Shown piece after piece: positions 25,531 to 33,651 of a DNA stretch of 64,000 nt. The notes beneath the pieces were generated by a model, which saw nothing but the letters and a program-made list of their open reading frames with translations, searched no databases and was not told the DNA's origin. The stretch covers positions 372,001-436,000 of the forward strand of contig JBGAHD010000005.1 in the NCBI GenBank assembly GCA_044226395.1, read 5' to 3'. Numbering within the stretch: position 1 is the stretch's first letter; each line of letters opens with the position of its first letter. A program made the position numbers and the translations under genes. The DNA is from JBGAHD01 sp044226395 (GTDB lineage: Bacteria > Pseudomonadota > Gammaproteobacteria > Xanthomonadales > Ahniellaceae).

Positions 25531-27135
25531 ATGCGACGTCATGCCCTTTGTCTGGCCGCCTGCCTGAGTCTGGCGGCCATCGACGCCAACGCCACCACGT
25601 TCACCGTCACCAACACCAACGACAGCGGCAATGGCAGCCTGCGTCAGGCGATCCTCGACGCCAATGCCCAGCAGACCACGGGCGGTAGCTTCTGCGCGCC
25701 GCACACCATTGTCTTCGCGATTCCCGGCACGGGACCGCACACGATTCGACCGACGAGCGCGCTGCCCGCGTTGGCGATCGGCATGACCATCGATGGCTTC
25801 ACGCAGCCCGGTGCTTCGGCGAACACGCAAGGCCTGGGCAACAACGCGGTGATGAAGATCGAAATCGACGGCAGCCTCGCCGGCGCTGCCGATGGACTGA
25901 CGGTGTTGCCGGCCGTGCAGGGCGTGCCCTTGTGCGGTGGCAGTGGCTCGTTGATCAGTGGTCTGGTGATCAATCGCTTCGCGGGCGCGGGCATCGCCAC
26001 GGGTCTCGCGGGCGCCTGCCCCACGGGCGCGCAGTGCAGCGCGGGGTTTTCGCGGATCTACGGCAATTTCATCGGCACGGATGTCACCGGCACGCTCGCC
26101 TTGGGCAATGGCGGCGCGGGCATTCGGCTGGGCAACTACACCAGCTCGATGATCATCGGTGACAACGCGATCGAGAACGGTGGACCGACGTCGCCCTTGC
26201 CCGGCAGTCGCAACATCATCGCGGCGAGCGGCAGCGATGGCATCTACATCGTGTCGACGCCGGCCAACAGCAATGCCAATGGCAACATCATTCGCAATAA
26301 CTTCATCGGCCTCAATGCCGCGGGCACGGCGAGCTTGCCCAACGGGCGGCATGGCGTGTTCGCCGATGTCGGCGCCAATGGCACGCGCGTCGATGACAGT
26401 CTGATCGCGGGCAATGTCGGCGATGGCATTTACGTGGTGGCCAATACTTTTGGCGGCTCGATGCTGGGCAATGGCATCGGCATCGGCATTGGCGGCGTGA
26501 ACCTGGGCAATGGCGGTCATGGCGTGCATGTCGGTGGCACGGCGCGCGGCATGGCCGTGGGTCGGCGCGCGACTTACGTGGCGCTGACCACGCCGAGCAT
26601 CGCCAACAATGCCGGCGCGGGTGTTTTCATCGAAGGCGACGCGGTGCTCGACAATGTTTCCGCGCCGATCGGTCGCAACGCGGGACTTGGCATCGACATC
26701 GCGCCCTTGGGCATCAACATCAATGATCCGCTCGATGCCGACATCGGTCCGAACGAAGGCTTGAACGCACCCGTGATCACCTCGGTGAACGTGGCGGGCG
26801 CGAGTAATGCCACGATCGTCGGCACGTATCACGGCGTGCCCAATACCTCGCACGAGATCTATTTCTTGCGCAATGCCGCCTGCGATGGTTCCGGCGCCGG
26901 CGAAGGCGAGATGCCAATGACCAATGGCCTGTTGCCCTTGTTCGTGAGCGTGACGACCGATGGCGCGGGCAATGCCAACTTCAATGTCTCGGGGTCGGCG
27001 CTGTCGGGCGAGTACATCACGGCCTTGGCGCGACGCTTCACGTCGATCCCGAACACGACGGCGCTGGAAGTCTCGGAGTATTCGAACTGCGTGCTGGCGA
27101 TTGGCGATGCCATGTTCGCCAACGGCTTCGAATGA
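25531..27135 (+). CDS. Secreted right-handed beta-helix protein ending in FANGFE
   Basis: 534 residues. A signal peptide (HALCLAACLSLAAIDANA) precedes TTFTVTNTNDSGNGSLRQAI, the beginning found on many secreted parallel beta-helix proteins (CSLREA-like). Repeated turns such as NGNIIRNNFIGLNAAGTASL and GDGIYVVANTFGGSMLGNG, with asparagine ladders, mark the beta-helix over about residues 120-400. A beta-sandwich-like tail then reads APVITSVNVAGASNATIVGT. The last residues are AIGDAMFANGFE, nearly identical to the end of the unrelated protein at 54631-55731. GAGGT lies six bases before the start. It is probably cell-surface or extracellular; no enzyme motif is seen. Confidence 0.85.
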   Translation: MRRHALCLAACLSLAAIDANATTFTVTNTNDSGNGSLRQAILDANAQQTTGGSFCAPHTIVFAIPGTGPHTIRPTSALPALAIGMTIDGFTQPGASANTQGLGNNAVMKIEIDGSLAGAADGLTVLPAVQGVPLCGGSGSLISGLVINRFAGAGIATGLAGACPTGAQCSAGFSRIYGNFIGTDVTGTLALGNGGAGIRLGNYTSSMIIGDNAIENGGPTSPLPGSRNIIAASGSDGIYIVSTPANSNANGNIIRNNFIGLNAAGTASLPNGRHGVFADVGANGTRVDDSLIAGNVGDGIYVVANTFGGSMLGNGIGIGIGGVNLGNGGHGVHVGGTARGMAVGRRATYVALTTPSIANNAGAGVFIEGDAVLDNVSAPIGRNAGLGIDIAPLGININDPLDADIGPNEGLNAPVITSVNVAGASNATIVGTYHGVPNTSHEIYFLRNAACDGSGAGEGEMPMTNGLLPLFVSVTTDGAGNANFNVSGSALSGEYITALARRFTSIPNTTALEVSEYSNCVLAIGDAMFANGFE

Positions 27136-27154
27136 TCGTTACGCGCGTCGCGGC

Positions 27155-27853
27155 TCAGCCGCGCTGATGCACGGCCCGACGCAAGGCCGCGCGCGCGAGT
27201 AGGCGCGTGGAATCGAGCGTCGGCAGCGGTGAGTTGCCGTCGTTCATGATCAGCGGAATCTCGGTGCAGCCGAGCACCACGGCATCGCAGCCCTGCGCTT
27301 GCAGATCGCGCATCACGGTTTGGAAATACGCCACGGCTTCGGGCTTGAACTGACCGCGCACCAGCTCATCCATGATGATGCGGTTGATCGCTTCGCGCTG
27401 TTCCTCGCGCGGACGCACGTAGGAGATTCCGCGCGCGGTGAGCTTCTCCGGATAAACCTCGCTATCGACCAGCCACTTCGTGCCGGTCAAGCCGATGCGA
27501 TGAAAGCCGCGCGCCAGCGCCTCGGCCGCGACCACGTCCGCGATATGCAACCACGGCACCGGCGAGCGCGCCTGGATGAAACCCAGGGCTTGATGAATCG
27601 TGTTGTCCGGGCAGATCACGAAACCCGCGCCGATCTTGGCCAGCTTGGTCGCCGACGACAGCATCAGCTCGCCCACGCCGCGCCAATCGCCGCGATCGAT
27701 GCAGCGCATGTACTGCGCCAGATCGTGCGTGTGCAACGACACTTCCGGATGCGCGTGCGTGCCCATCAGGGCCGCGCCTTCGAGACAGATCGTGCGATAG
27801 CACAACGCCGCGCCCTCGGCCGAGCACGCGACGATGCCGATGTGCTGATTCAT
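27155..27853 (-). CDS. Aspartate/glutamate racemase family protein
   Basis: 232 residues. The two active-site cysteine regions of the family are present: GAGFVICPDNTIHQALG in the N-terminal half and DAVVLGCTEIPLIMNDG in the C-terminal half. The start MNQHIGIVACSAEGAALCYR is typical of the YgeA-like group, which racemises one or more amino acids by a two-base mechanism without PLP. It is cytoplasmic. The substrate cannot be fixed from sequence. It converges with the beta-helix gene. Confidence 0.88.
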   Translation of the reverse strand: MNQHIGIVACSAEGAALCYRTICLEGAALMGTHAHPEVSLHTHDLAQYMRCIDRGDWRGVGELMLSSATKLAKIGAGFVICPDNTIHQALGFIQARSPVPWLHIADVVAAEALARGFHRIGLTGTKWLVDSEVYPEKLTARGISYVRPREEQREAINRIIMDELVRGQFKPEAVAYFQTVMRDLQAQGCDAVVLGCTEIPLIMNDGNSPLPTLDSTRLLARAALRRAVHQRG

Positions 27854-27875
27854 GGCGCTCCCTGCCCCGAAGGCT

Positions 27876-28271
27876 TCACGACGACGGCGGTTCCGCCGGC
27901 ACGGCGCGCAACGAACGCGCGATCAGGCCGATGCCACCGGCGAGCATGGCCAGCATCAACAAGGTGTTGAACAGACTCGTCGTGCGGAAATAGATGCTGA
28001 GGTTGGTGAGAATGCCGACCAGGATGATCACCAGGCCCGACACCAGCAGCAACCAACCCACCCAGGACTTGCCGTTGAAGAACAGAAATCCGGTGCCGAG
28101 CATGAAGGGCAACAGCGACAGACCGAAGGCGTTGTAGCCCCACAATTGCCAGGCATTCGTGGTGACCTGGACCTGGTTGGTCAGCAGCCAACCGCCGCCC
28201 ACCGCCAGCGCCAGACCCAGAAAGAATTGCCCGATGCCCCCGGGCGTTCCGCCCGCGCCTTGATTCGCCAC
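27876..28271 (-). CDS. Small polytopic membrane protein
   Basis: 131 residues starting at GTG 28271, six bases after GGAGAG. An in-frame ATG eight codons further up would ignore that site. Four membrane helices are visible: GQFFLGLALAVGGGWLL, LSLLPFMLGTGFLFF, WVGWLLLVSGLVIILVGILT and LFNTLLMLAMLAGGIGLIA. A short proline-rich C-terminus ends it. The family is unknown to me. It lies 22 bases upstream of the racemase gene on the same strand, so the two are probably co-transcribed. Confidence 0.75.
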   Translation of the reverse strand: MANQGAGGTPGGIGQFFLGLALAVGGGWLLTNQVQVTTNAWQLWGYNAFGLSLLPFMLGTGFLFFNGKSWVGWLLLVSGLVIILVGILTNLSIYFRTTSLFNTLLMLAMLAGGIGLIARSLRAVPAEPPSS

Positions 28272-28400
28272 GTGTCGCTCTCCAAGCACTTGCACGCGCC
28301 CGTTGTAAGGCTTGGGCCGATCGCGGTCAATTCGGCATCGCGTGGGCCGTGGCGATGCGCGAACCTTGCGCTAGCATCGGGGCTTTGCCGGAGAACGCTC

Positions 28401-29804
28401 ATGCGCATGCGCCCTGCCCTGCTTCCGCTGGCCCTGCTGGCCGGTTTTGCCGTTTGCGGCGCCTCGTCGGCCGCCGAGCCGATGAGTAAAGAACAGGTGC
28501 GCGCGCTCGGTCGCGAGGTATTTCGCGAACTGATCGAGATCGACACGACTAACGAACACGGCGCCACCACGCCCGCGGCCGAAGCCATGGCAAGGCGCTT
28601 TCTCGCCGCCGGTTTCGATCCGGCCGATGTGCACGTGATCGGCGCTTCCGACGCGCACAAGAATGTGGTCGTGCGTCTGCGCGGCGCGGGCCAGCGCAAG
28701 CCGGTGCTGGTGCTGGCGCATCTCGACGTGGTCGAGGCCAAGGCCAGCGACTGGTCGAAGGACCCGTTCAAGTTCATCGAGGAAGACGGCTATTTCTACG
28801 GCCGCGGCACGCAGGACATCAAGAGCGGCGACGCCAATCTGGTGACGACGCTGCTGCGGCTAAAGCACGACGGCATCGTGCCGCGCGGCGACATCATCAT
28901 GGCCCTGACCGCGGGCGAGGAGACCGGCGTCGACAATGGCGTCGACTGGCTGCTCAAGCATCATCGCGAGTTGATCGACGCCGAGGTGTGCTTCAACCAG
29001 GACGGTGGCGGCGGCGAAGTTCACGACGGCAAGCGCACCGTGATGTCGGTGCAGACGGCCGAGAAGGTGTTCATCAGTTTCTCGCTGACGGCGAAGAATC
29101 CCGGCGGGCACAGCTCGCTGCCGCGACCCGACAACGCGATCTATCAATTGGCGCAGGGCCTCACGCGCTTGTCGAAGATGAGTCTGCCGATGCGCACTTC
29201 GGATACCACGCGCGCCTATCTGGCGGCGAGCGCCAAGCTCGAGCAGGGCGAAGCCGCGCAGTGGCTCGAAGCCGCGTCCAAGCCCGGCGCGTCGGCGCAA
29301 GATCTGGCGCGCGTCGCCGGCATGTCGACCTTGCTCAACGCGCAATTGCACACGACCTGCGTGCCGACCCTGCTGCAAGGCGGTCACGCCGAGAATGCCC
29401 TGCCGCAATTGGCCACGGCCACGGTCAATTGCCGCATGCTACCGGATGAAGATCCGGCCTTCGTGCAGCGCGCGATCGTCGAGGCGCTGGCCGATCCCGG
29501 CATCGAAGTGAAGGTCTCTCGCGAACCGCAGCCCAGCCCGGGTTCGCCGGTCGATCAACGCGTGATGGACGCCGTCGCGCGCGCTATCGAGCCGGTGTAC
29601 GGCAAGCTGCCGGTCGTGCCCTACATGGACACGGGCGCGAGCGATGGCTTGTATCTGCGCGGCGCGGGGATTCCCGTCTACGCCTTCGCGAGTTATTTCC
29701 TCGATCCCGAGGACATCCGCGCGCACGGCCGCGACGAGCGTCTGCTCGCCGAAGAGTTCTATCTGGGCCTGGATCTGACCTATCGCGTGCTGCGCGATTG
29801 GTGA
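28401..29804 (+). CDS. Secreted M20/M28-like zinc peptidase
   Basis: 467 residues with a signal peptide (PALLPLALLAGFAVCGASSA). Metal-binding and catalytic regions of M20 are in order: VLVLAHLDVVEAKASDW, YGRGTQDIKSGDANLVTTLL, IIMALTAGEETGVDNGVDWL, a dimerisation domain beginning near NPGGHSSLPRPDNAIYQLAQ, and PYMDTGASDGLYLRGAGIPV toward the C-terminus. These hydrolases remove amino acids or acyl groups from small peptides or amides; the signal peptide places this one in the periplasm. ATG 28401 follows GGAGAACGCTC. The upstream open frame is not coding. Confidence 0.92.
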   Translation: MRMRPALLPLALLAGFAVCGASSAAEPMSKEQVRALGREVFRELIEIDTTNEHGATTPAAEAMARRFLAAGFDPADVHVIGASDAHKNVVVRLRGAGQRKPVLVLAHLDVVEAKASDWSKDPFKFIEEDGYFYGRGTQDIKSGDANLVTTLLRLKHDGIVPRGDIIMALTAGEETGVDNGVDWLLKHHRELIDAEVCFNQDGGGGEVHDGKRTVMSVQTAEKVFISFSLTAKNPGGHSSLPRPDNAIYQLAQGLTRLSKMSLPMRTSDTTRAYLAASAKLEQGEAAQWLEAASKPGASAQDLARVAGMSTLLNAQLHTTCVPTLLQGGHAENALPQLATATVNCRMLPDEDPAFVQRAIVEALADPGIEVKVSREPQPSPGSPVDQRVMDAVARAIEPVYGKLPVVPYMDTGASDGLYLRGAGIPVYAFASYFLDPEDIRAHGRDERLLAEEFYLGLDLTYRVLRDW

Positions 29805-29824
29805 GTCGCGCCGTGACGCATGAA

Positions 29825-29851
29825 GCGAAGCCCGCGCCAACCGGGCTTCGC
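29825..29851. terminator. Hairpin between convergent M20 and ctaB genes
   Basis: A perfect 10-base stem (GCGAAGCCCG against CGGGCTTCGC) encloses a 7-base loop. It lies between the stops of the M20 gene (29804) and ctaB (29860). Neither side has a clear T-run. Confidence 0.5.
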
Positions 29852-29859
29852 GCGCGCGA

Positions 29860-30810
29860 CTAAATCTGCGGCTTGAACTCGATGCTCGCCTGCGCGATCC
29901 ACGGCTGGGCGAGGTAGTGATCGACCAGCAGGAAGGCGAACAAGGCCATCAGATACACGATGGAATAGTTGAACACGTCCATCGCGAAGCGCTCGTTCGG
30001 CGGCGCCAGCAAACGGATCGCGTAGTACAGAAAACCCAGGCCCAGCACGATCGCGCCACCCAGATAGATCAGCCCGGTCATGCCGGTGAGATACGGCAGC
30101 AAGGTCACGATGAACAGCAGCACGGTGTAGTACACGACGTGCATGCGCGTGTACTCGACGCCGTGCGTGACCGGCAGCATCGGCACCTGCGCGCGCGAAT
30201 AATCATCGCGACGATAGATCGCCAACGCCCAGAAATGCGGCGGCGTCCACACGAAGATGATCAGGAACAGCAGCAAGGCGTAGGCGTGCACCTCGCCCGT
30301 GACCGCGGCCCAGCCGAGCACGGGCGGCGCCGCGCCGGCCGCGCCACCGATGACGATGTTCTGCGGCGTGGCGCGCTTGAGGTACACGGTGTAGACCACC
30401 GCGTAACCGATCAACGAGGCGAAGGTCAGCACGGCCGTGAGCATGTTCACGCCCGCGACCAGGATCGCCATCGACACGACACCGAGCACAATCGCGAAGA
30501 TCAGCACCTGACGCGAGTTCAATTGCCCCGCCGGCAAGGGCCGATGCGCGGTGCGCGCCATCACGGCGTCGGCGCGCTGATCGAGCAGATGATTGAGCGC
30601 AGCCGCCGAGGCCGCCGACAACCAGATGCCCAGCGAACCCAGCACCAGCGCGCGCCACGACGGCAGATCCGGCGTGGCCAGGAACATGCCGATGATCGCG
30701 GTGAACACGATCAGGGCCACCACGCGCGGCTTGGTGAGCGCGAAGAACTGACCGGCTTTGGCGGTGAAGGCGCTCATGGCGGGGCGCGGCAGGGGCAAGG
30801 GGGCGCTCAT
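29860..30810 (-). CDS. ctaB: Protoheme IX farnesyltransferase (heme O synthase)
   Basis: 316 residues. The UbiA-type prenyltransferase signature is clear: AALNHLLDQRADAVMARTAH followed by RPLPAGQL, and a second acidic region near YRRDDYSRAQVPMLPVTHG. About eight or nine membrane helices. It farnesylates heme B to heme O, which CtaA then oxidises to heme A for the aa3 oxidase. The start ATG 30810 overlaps the ctaA stop (ATGA). A second in-frame ATG eleven codons on is possible. Confidence 0.95.
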   Translation of the reverse strand: MSAPLPLPRPAMSAFTAKAGQFFALTKPRVVALIVFTAIIGMFLATPDLPSWRALVLGSLGIWLSAASAAALNHLLDQRADAVMARTAHRPLPAGQLNSRQVLIFAIVLGVVSMAILVAGVNMLTAVLTFASLIGYAVVYTVYLKRATPQNIVIGGAAGAAPPVLGWAAVTGEVHAYALLLFLIIFVWTPPHFWALAIYRRDDYSRAQVPMLPVTHGVEYTRMHVVYYTVLLFIVTLLPYLTGMTGLIYLGGAIVLGLGFLYYAIRLLAPPNERFAMDVFNYSIVYLMALFAFLLVDHYLAQPWIAQASIEFKPQI

Positions 30811-31961
30811 CGTGACACGAGCGGCGTGCGGCGCGCGAGGCCGATGACGATCAGCGCCAGCAACACCGCCGCGCCGGCGTTGTGCGCGGTCGCGACCCCC
30901 AGCGGCAGGCCGGCGACGACATTGGCGATGCCCAGCGACACCTGCGCGATCAAGGCCACCAGCAGACCCGCGCCCCAGACGCGCCAACGCGCGTGCTTGA
31001 TCGCGGCGAATGCCACGCCGAGCAAATGCCCCGTCACCAGCAACGCGAACAGCCGATGCGTGAGTTGAATCGCGGCGCGCGCCGGACCATCGAGCACGCC
31101 GCCTTCGTAGTCGACGCCGATGCCACGCCAGAGCACGAAGGCTTCGCGGAAATCAGTCGCCGGCCACCATTGGCCCAAGCACGTTGGAAAATCCAAACCG
31201 CAAGCCAGCGCCGCGTAGTTCGCCGACGTCCATCCGCCGAGCGCGATCTGGATGACGAGCAGCACCAAGCCCACGATCAGCACCACGCGCTTGGGCCCCG
31301 CGTCATCACGCGCGCCAACCTCATGCGCGCGCAGCGTCGTCCACAGCAGCAGCGCGAACGTAGTCAACCCGCCGAGCAGATGACCCATGACCACGATCGG
31401 TTTGAGCAACCACGTGACCGTCCACATGCCAAGCAAGGCTTGAAAGATCACGACCGCGAGAATCAAGCACGTCAGCCGCGCGATGCCGTCCTCGTGCTTG
31501 CGCCAGACCAGCGATAGCAAGGCCAGCTCCGCGCCGATCGCGAGCACGCTGGCCGCGCCGTAGTGCGTTTTGATGTAGAGCCCAATCGCCACGATCACCG
31601 TCAGCACGGCGCCCACGATGGTCCAGCGTCGCGCGGCCCAGCGCCAATTGCGCATCAAGGCCGCGACCAGCACCAAGGTGCCCAGCAGCGCCGCGAGATG
31701 GCGATGGAACTGCTCGCGCCACGCCTTGTGCGATTCGACCGGACGTTCGGGAAAGGCTTGGTTCGCATGCGCGATGTCTTGCTCGTGCGTGGGCCAGGTG
31801 GCGCGGCCATAACAGGTCGGCCAATCGGGGCAGGACAGCCCCGCGTTCGACAGCCGCACGAAGCCGCCGAACACGATCACGCACAGCGCCAGCACGGTGG
31901 CCAGGCCCAACAGGCCCGCGACGCGGCGAGGCGCCTTGTCGGCAAGGAGGGTGGCGTTCAT
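30807..31961 (-). CDS. ctaA: Heme A synthase (COX15/CtaA family)
   Basis: 384 residues with eight membrane helices. Characteristic blocks are FGGFVRLSNAGLSCPDWPTC near the N-terminus, EQFHRHLAALLGTLVLVAAL with a heme-ligand histidine, VVMGHLLGGLTTFALLLWTT, then GGWTSANYAALACGLDFPTC and IQLTHRLFALLVTGHLLG. It oxidises the C8 methyl of heme O to give heme A. Both ends overlap neighbours by four bases (ATGA), so the assembly genes are read as one unit. Confidence 0.95.
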   Translation of the reverse strand: MNATLLADKAPRRVAGLLGLATVLALCVIVFGGFVRLSNAGLSCPDWPTCYGRATWPTHEQDIAHANQAFPERPVESHKAWREQFHRHLAALLGTLVLVAALMRNWRWAARRWTIVGAVLTVIVAIGLYIKTHYGAASVLAIGAELALLSLVWRKHEDGIARLTCLILAVVIFQALLGMWTVTWLLKPIVVMGHLLGGLTTFALLLWTTLRAHEVGARDDAGPKRVVLIVGLVLLVIQIALGGWTSANYAALACGLDFPTCLGQWWPATDFREAFVLWRGIGVDYEGGVLDGPARAAIQLTHRLFALLVTGHLLGVAFAAIKHARWRVWGAGLLVALIAQVSLGIANVVAGLPLGVATAHNAGAAVLLALIVIGLARRTPLVSR

Positions 31962-32503
31962 TTGATCAACTTCTTCAGATCATTGCGAAAGCGGATGGGG
32001 TCGAAGCCCTCGGGATAACGCATCACCAGATAGCCGTTGGGATCGACCAGATACGCCGAGGCGCGCGCGCCGGTGGCGCGCGGCGGCACGGCCGCGCCTT
32101 CGAGCGTGGCGAAGCGCAGCGCGGCGAAGTTCTTGGCGGCCGTGCGCACGGCATCATCGGGCGTGCCGATGTAAAGCATTCGCACGCGCGGCGCGGCGCG
32201 CGCGAGGCCGATCCACACGCGCTGCATTTCGTCGACCAGGCGCAGGCATTCGGTCGTGCACTCGGCCGGCGTCATCAGCAGCACGTGCCAATAGCCTTCG
32301 GCGGTGTTCCAGTCGATGACTTCGCCATTGGCTTCGCCACGCACCTCGGCGAAGGCCACGGGCGGCGCGAGCAATTCGCCGTAGTTCTTCTCGGCCTTGG
32401 GTCGATAGCCCGACAGCGACAGCGCGAAGGCAATCAACACGGGCGCGGCGAAGATCGCCACGATCAGAAGCAGTTTCACTTGGGAACGGCGGGGCGAGTT
32501 CAT
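31958..32503 (-). CDS. SCO-like cytochrome oxidase assembly protein
   Basis: 181 residues. A single N-terminal membrane anchor (VKLLLIVAIFAAPVLIAFAL) is followed by a thioredoxin-like domain: YWHVLLMTPAECTTECLRLV, with cysteines spaced CxxxC as in SCO proteins, and RMLYIGTPDDAVRTAAKNFA. SCO proteins deliver copper to subunit II or reduce its cysteines. The C-terminal YLVDPNGYLVMRYPEGFDP fits a thioredoxin fold, but the conserved SCO histidine is not evident, so the exact role may differ. The start ATG 32503 overlaps the SURF1 stop. Confidence 0.75.
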   Translation of the reverse strand: MNSPRRSQVKLLLIVAIFAAPVLIAFALSLSGYRPKAEKNYGELLAPPVAFAEVRGEANGEVIDWNTAEGYWHVLLMTPAECTTECLRLVDEMQRVWIGLARAAPRVRMLYIGTPDDAVRTAAKNFAALRFATLEGAAVPPRATGARASAYLVDPNGYLVMRYPEGFDPIRFRNDLKKLIK

Positions 32504-33273
32504 CGGCGGGCGCGCACGGTAAGGATTAACCAGGTGACGAAGACCGCGACCGCCAGCGCCCACCATTGCACGGCATAGCCGCGATGCCGCTCGGGCGGCA
32601 AGGTATTGGGCAGCAGTTGCCAGTGACGGTCGTAGCCGGGACCGGCGTCGGCGTCGAGCAGCAAGGCGCCGTCGAACAGATCCGGCGCGAGGTCGCGGCG
32701 CAGTTCATCGATATCGAGATAGGTCATCAAGGTCGGCGCCGCGCCGCGCGCGAAGCGCGCATTGCCCAGGCGCAGGCCCGAGGCCGGCAGCGGCGCGAGC
32801 ATGCCGCGCACGTCGACTTCGCGATCGGCATCGGGCAAGGCGCTCAGGGGCGGCGGCTGACGCGCGGCATCGAGCGGCACCCAGCCCAGATTCACCAGCA
32901 CCGCGCGCGTTGCGCCCTGCGGCTGAAACAGCGCGTAAACCATGGCGCCGACGCGCTCGTCGCGCACTTGGTTGTCGAGCAACAAGGTCGAGCCCGCGAC
33001 GAAATGCCCCACGCCACTCACGCGCAGCGGCAGGGCCAAGCCTTCGGCGCTCGCCGCGGCGGCGGCATCGGCGCGCGTGGGTAGGCGCTCGGCTAGGCCC
33101 AGGACGTGATTGAGAGCCTTGGGCGCCTCGGTGGTCGCGGCGGCGTAGCCGGCGATCAGGCGCTCCTTCCATTGCGCGCGCGACCACTGCCAGAAGCCGA
33201 GATTCGCGAACGCGACCGCGAACACGATCATCAGCAAGGTGTAACCGAGCAGGGGCTTGGACCGCGCGTTCAT
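32500..33273 (-). CDS. SURF1 family cytochrome oxidase biogenesis protein
   Basis: 257 residues with one membrane helix at each end (LLGYTLLMIVFAVAFANLGF and WWALAVAVFVTWLILTV) and a periplasmic domain between, the SURF1 topology. Conserved pieces are GFWQWSRAQWKERLI, LLLDNQVRDERVGAMVYALF, VLVNLGWVPLD and HWQLLPNTLPPERHRGYAVQ. SURF1 proteins help insert heme A into subunit I. It is first of the minus-strand assembly run and divergent from the DUF2909 gene. Confidence 0.92.
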   Translation of the reverse strand: MNARSKPLLGYTLLMIVFAVAFANLGFWQWSRAQWKERLIAGYAAATTEAPKALNHVLGLAERLPTRADAAAAASAEGLALPLRVSGVGHFVAGSTLLLDNQVRDERVGAMVYALFQPQGATRAVLVNLGWVPLDAARQPPPLSALPDADREVDVRGMLAPLPASGLRLGNARFARGAAPTLMTYLDIDELRRDLAPDLFDGALLLDADAGPGYDRHWQLLPNTLPPERHRGYAVQWWALAVAVFVTWLILTVRARR

Positions 33274-33323
33274 GGCGACGTCGCTATACTTCCGGGCCTA
33301 CGAGAACTTGTGGGATATACGCC

Positions 33324-33539
33324 ATGGCCTGGCAAAAAGTCGTCATCGTCGTGATCTTTCTCGCCGTGATCTACAACCTCGGCGCGGCGCTTTACCACAT
33401 GATGACCGACAAGGGCGCCAGCGGCCGCACGGCGCGCTCGCTGACCTGGCGCATCGGCTTGTCGGTGGGCTTGATCCTGCTGGTGATGCTGGGCATCTAC
33501 ACCGGCGTGATCGAACCGCACGGCGTTCGCGTCAACTGA
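33324..33539 (+). CDS. DUF2909 twin-transmembrane protein
   Basis: 71 residues with two membrane helices (VVIVVIFLAVIYNLGAALYH and IGLSVGLILLVMLGIYTGVI) around a short polar loop (DKGASGRTARSLTWR). This pattern is DUF2909, a family usually found beside cytochrome oxidase subunit III and SURF1 and presumed to act in oxidase assembly. It is the only plus-strand gene inside the oxidase cluster, reading away from SURF1 and converging on subunit III. A TATACT at 33285-33290 could be its -10. Confidence 0.88.
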   Translation: MAWQKVVIVVIFLAVIYNLGAALYHMMTDKGASGRTARSLTWRIGLSVGLILLVMLGIYTGVIEPHGVRVN

Positions 33540-33569
33540 CATCGGGCGCGCCGCGCCCGCCGCAGACGA

Positions 33570-33594
33570 CAAGGCCGCGCAATGCGCGGCCTTG
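33570..33594 (+). terminator. Hairpin after the DUF2909 gene
   Basis: A perfect 11-base stem (CAAGGCCGCGC against GCGCGGCCTTG) with a 3-base AAT loop lies 31 bases past the DUF2909 stop, followed by CTGTTG. The T-run is weak. It also separates this gene from the convergent subunit III gene. Confidence 0.5.
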
Positions 33595-33651
33595 CTGTTG
33601 GCGGGCATCGCGCACGGGCGCGATGCGGGGGCGGTCATGCCCGCGCCACGA

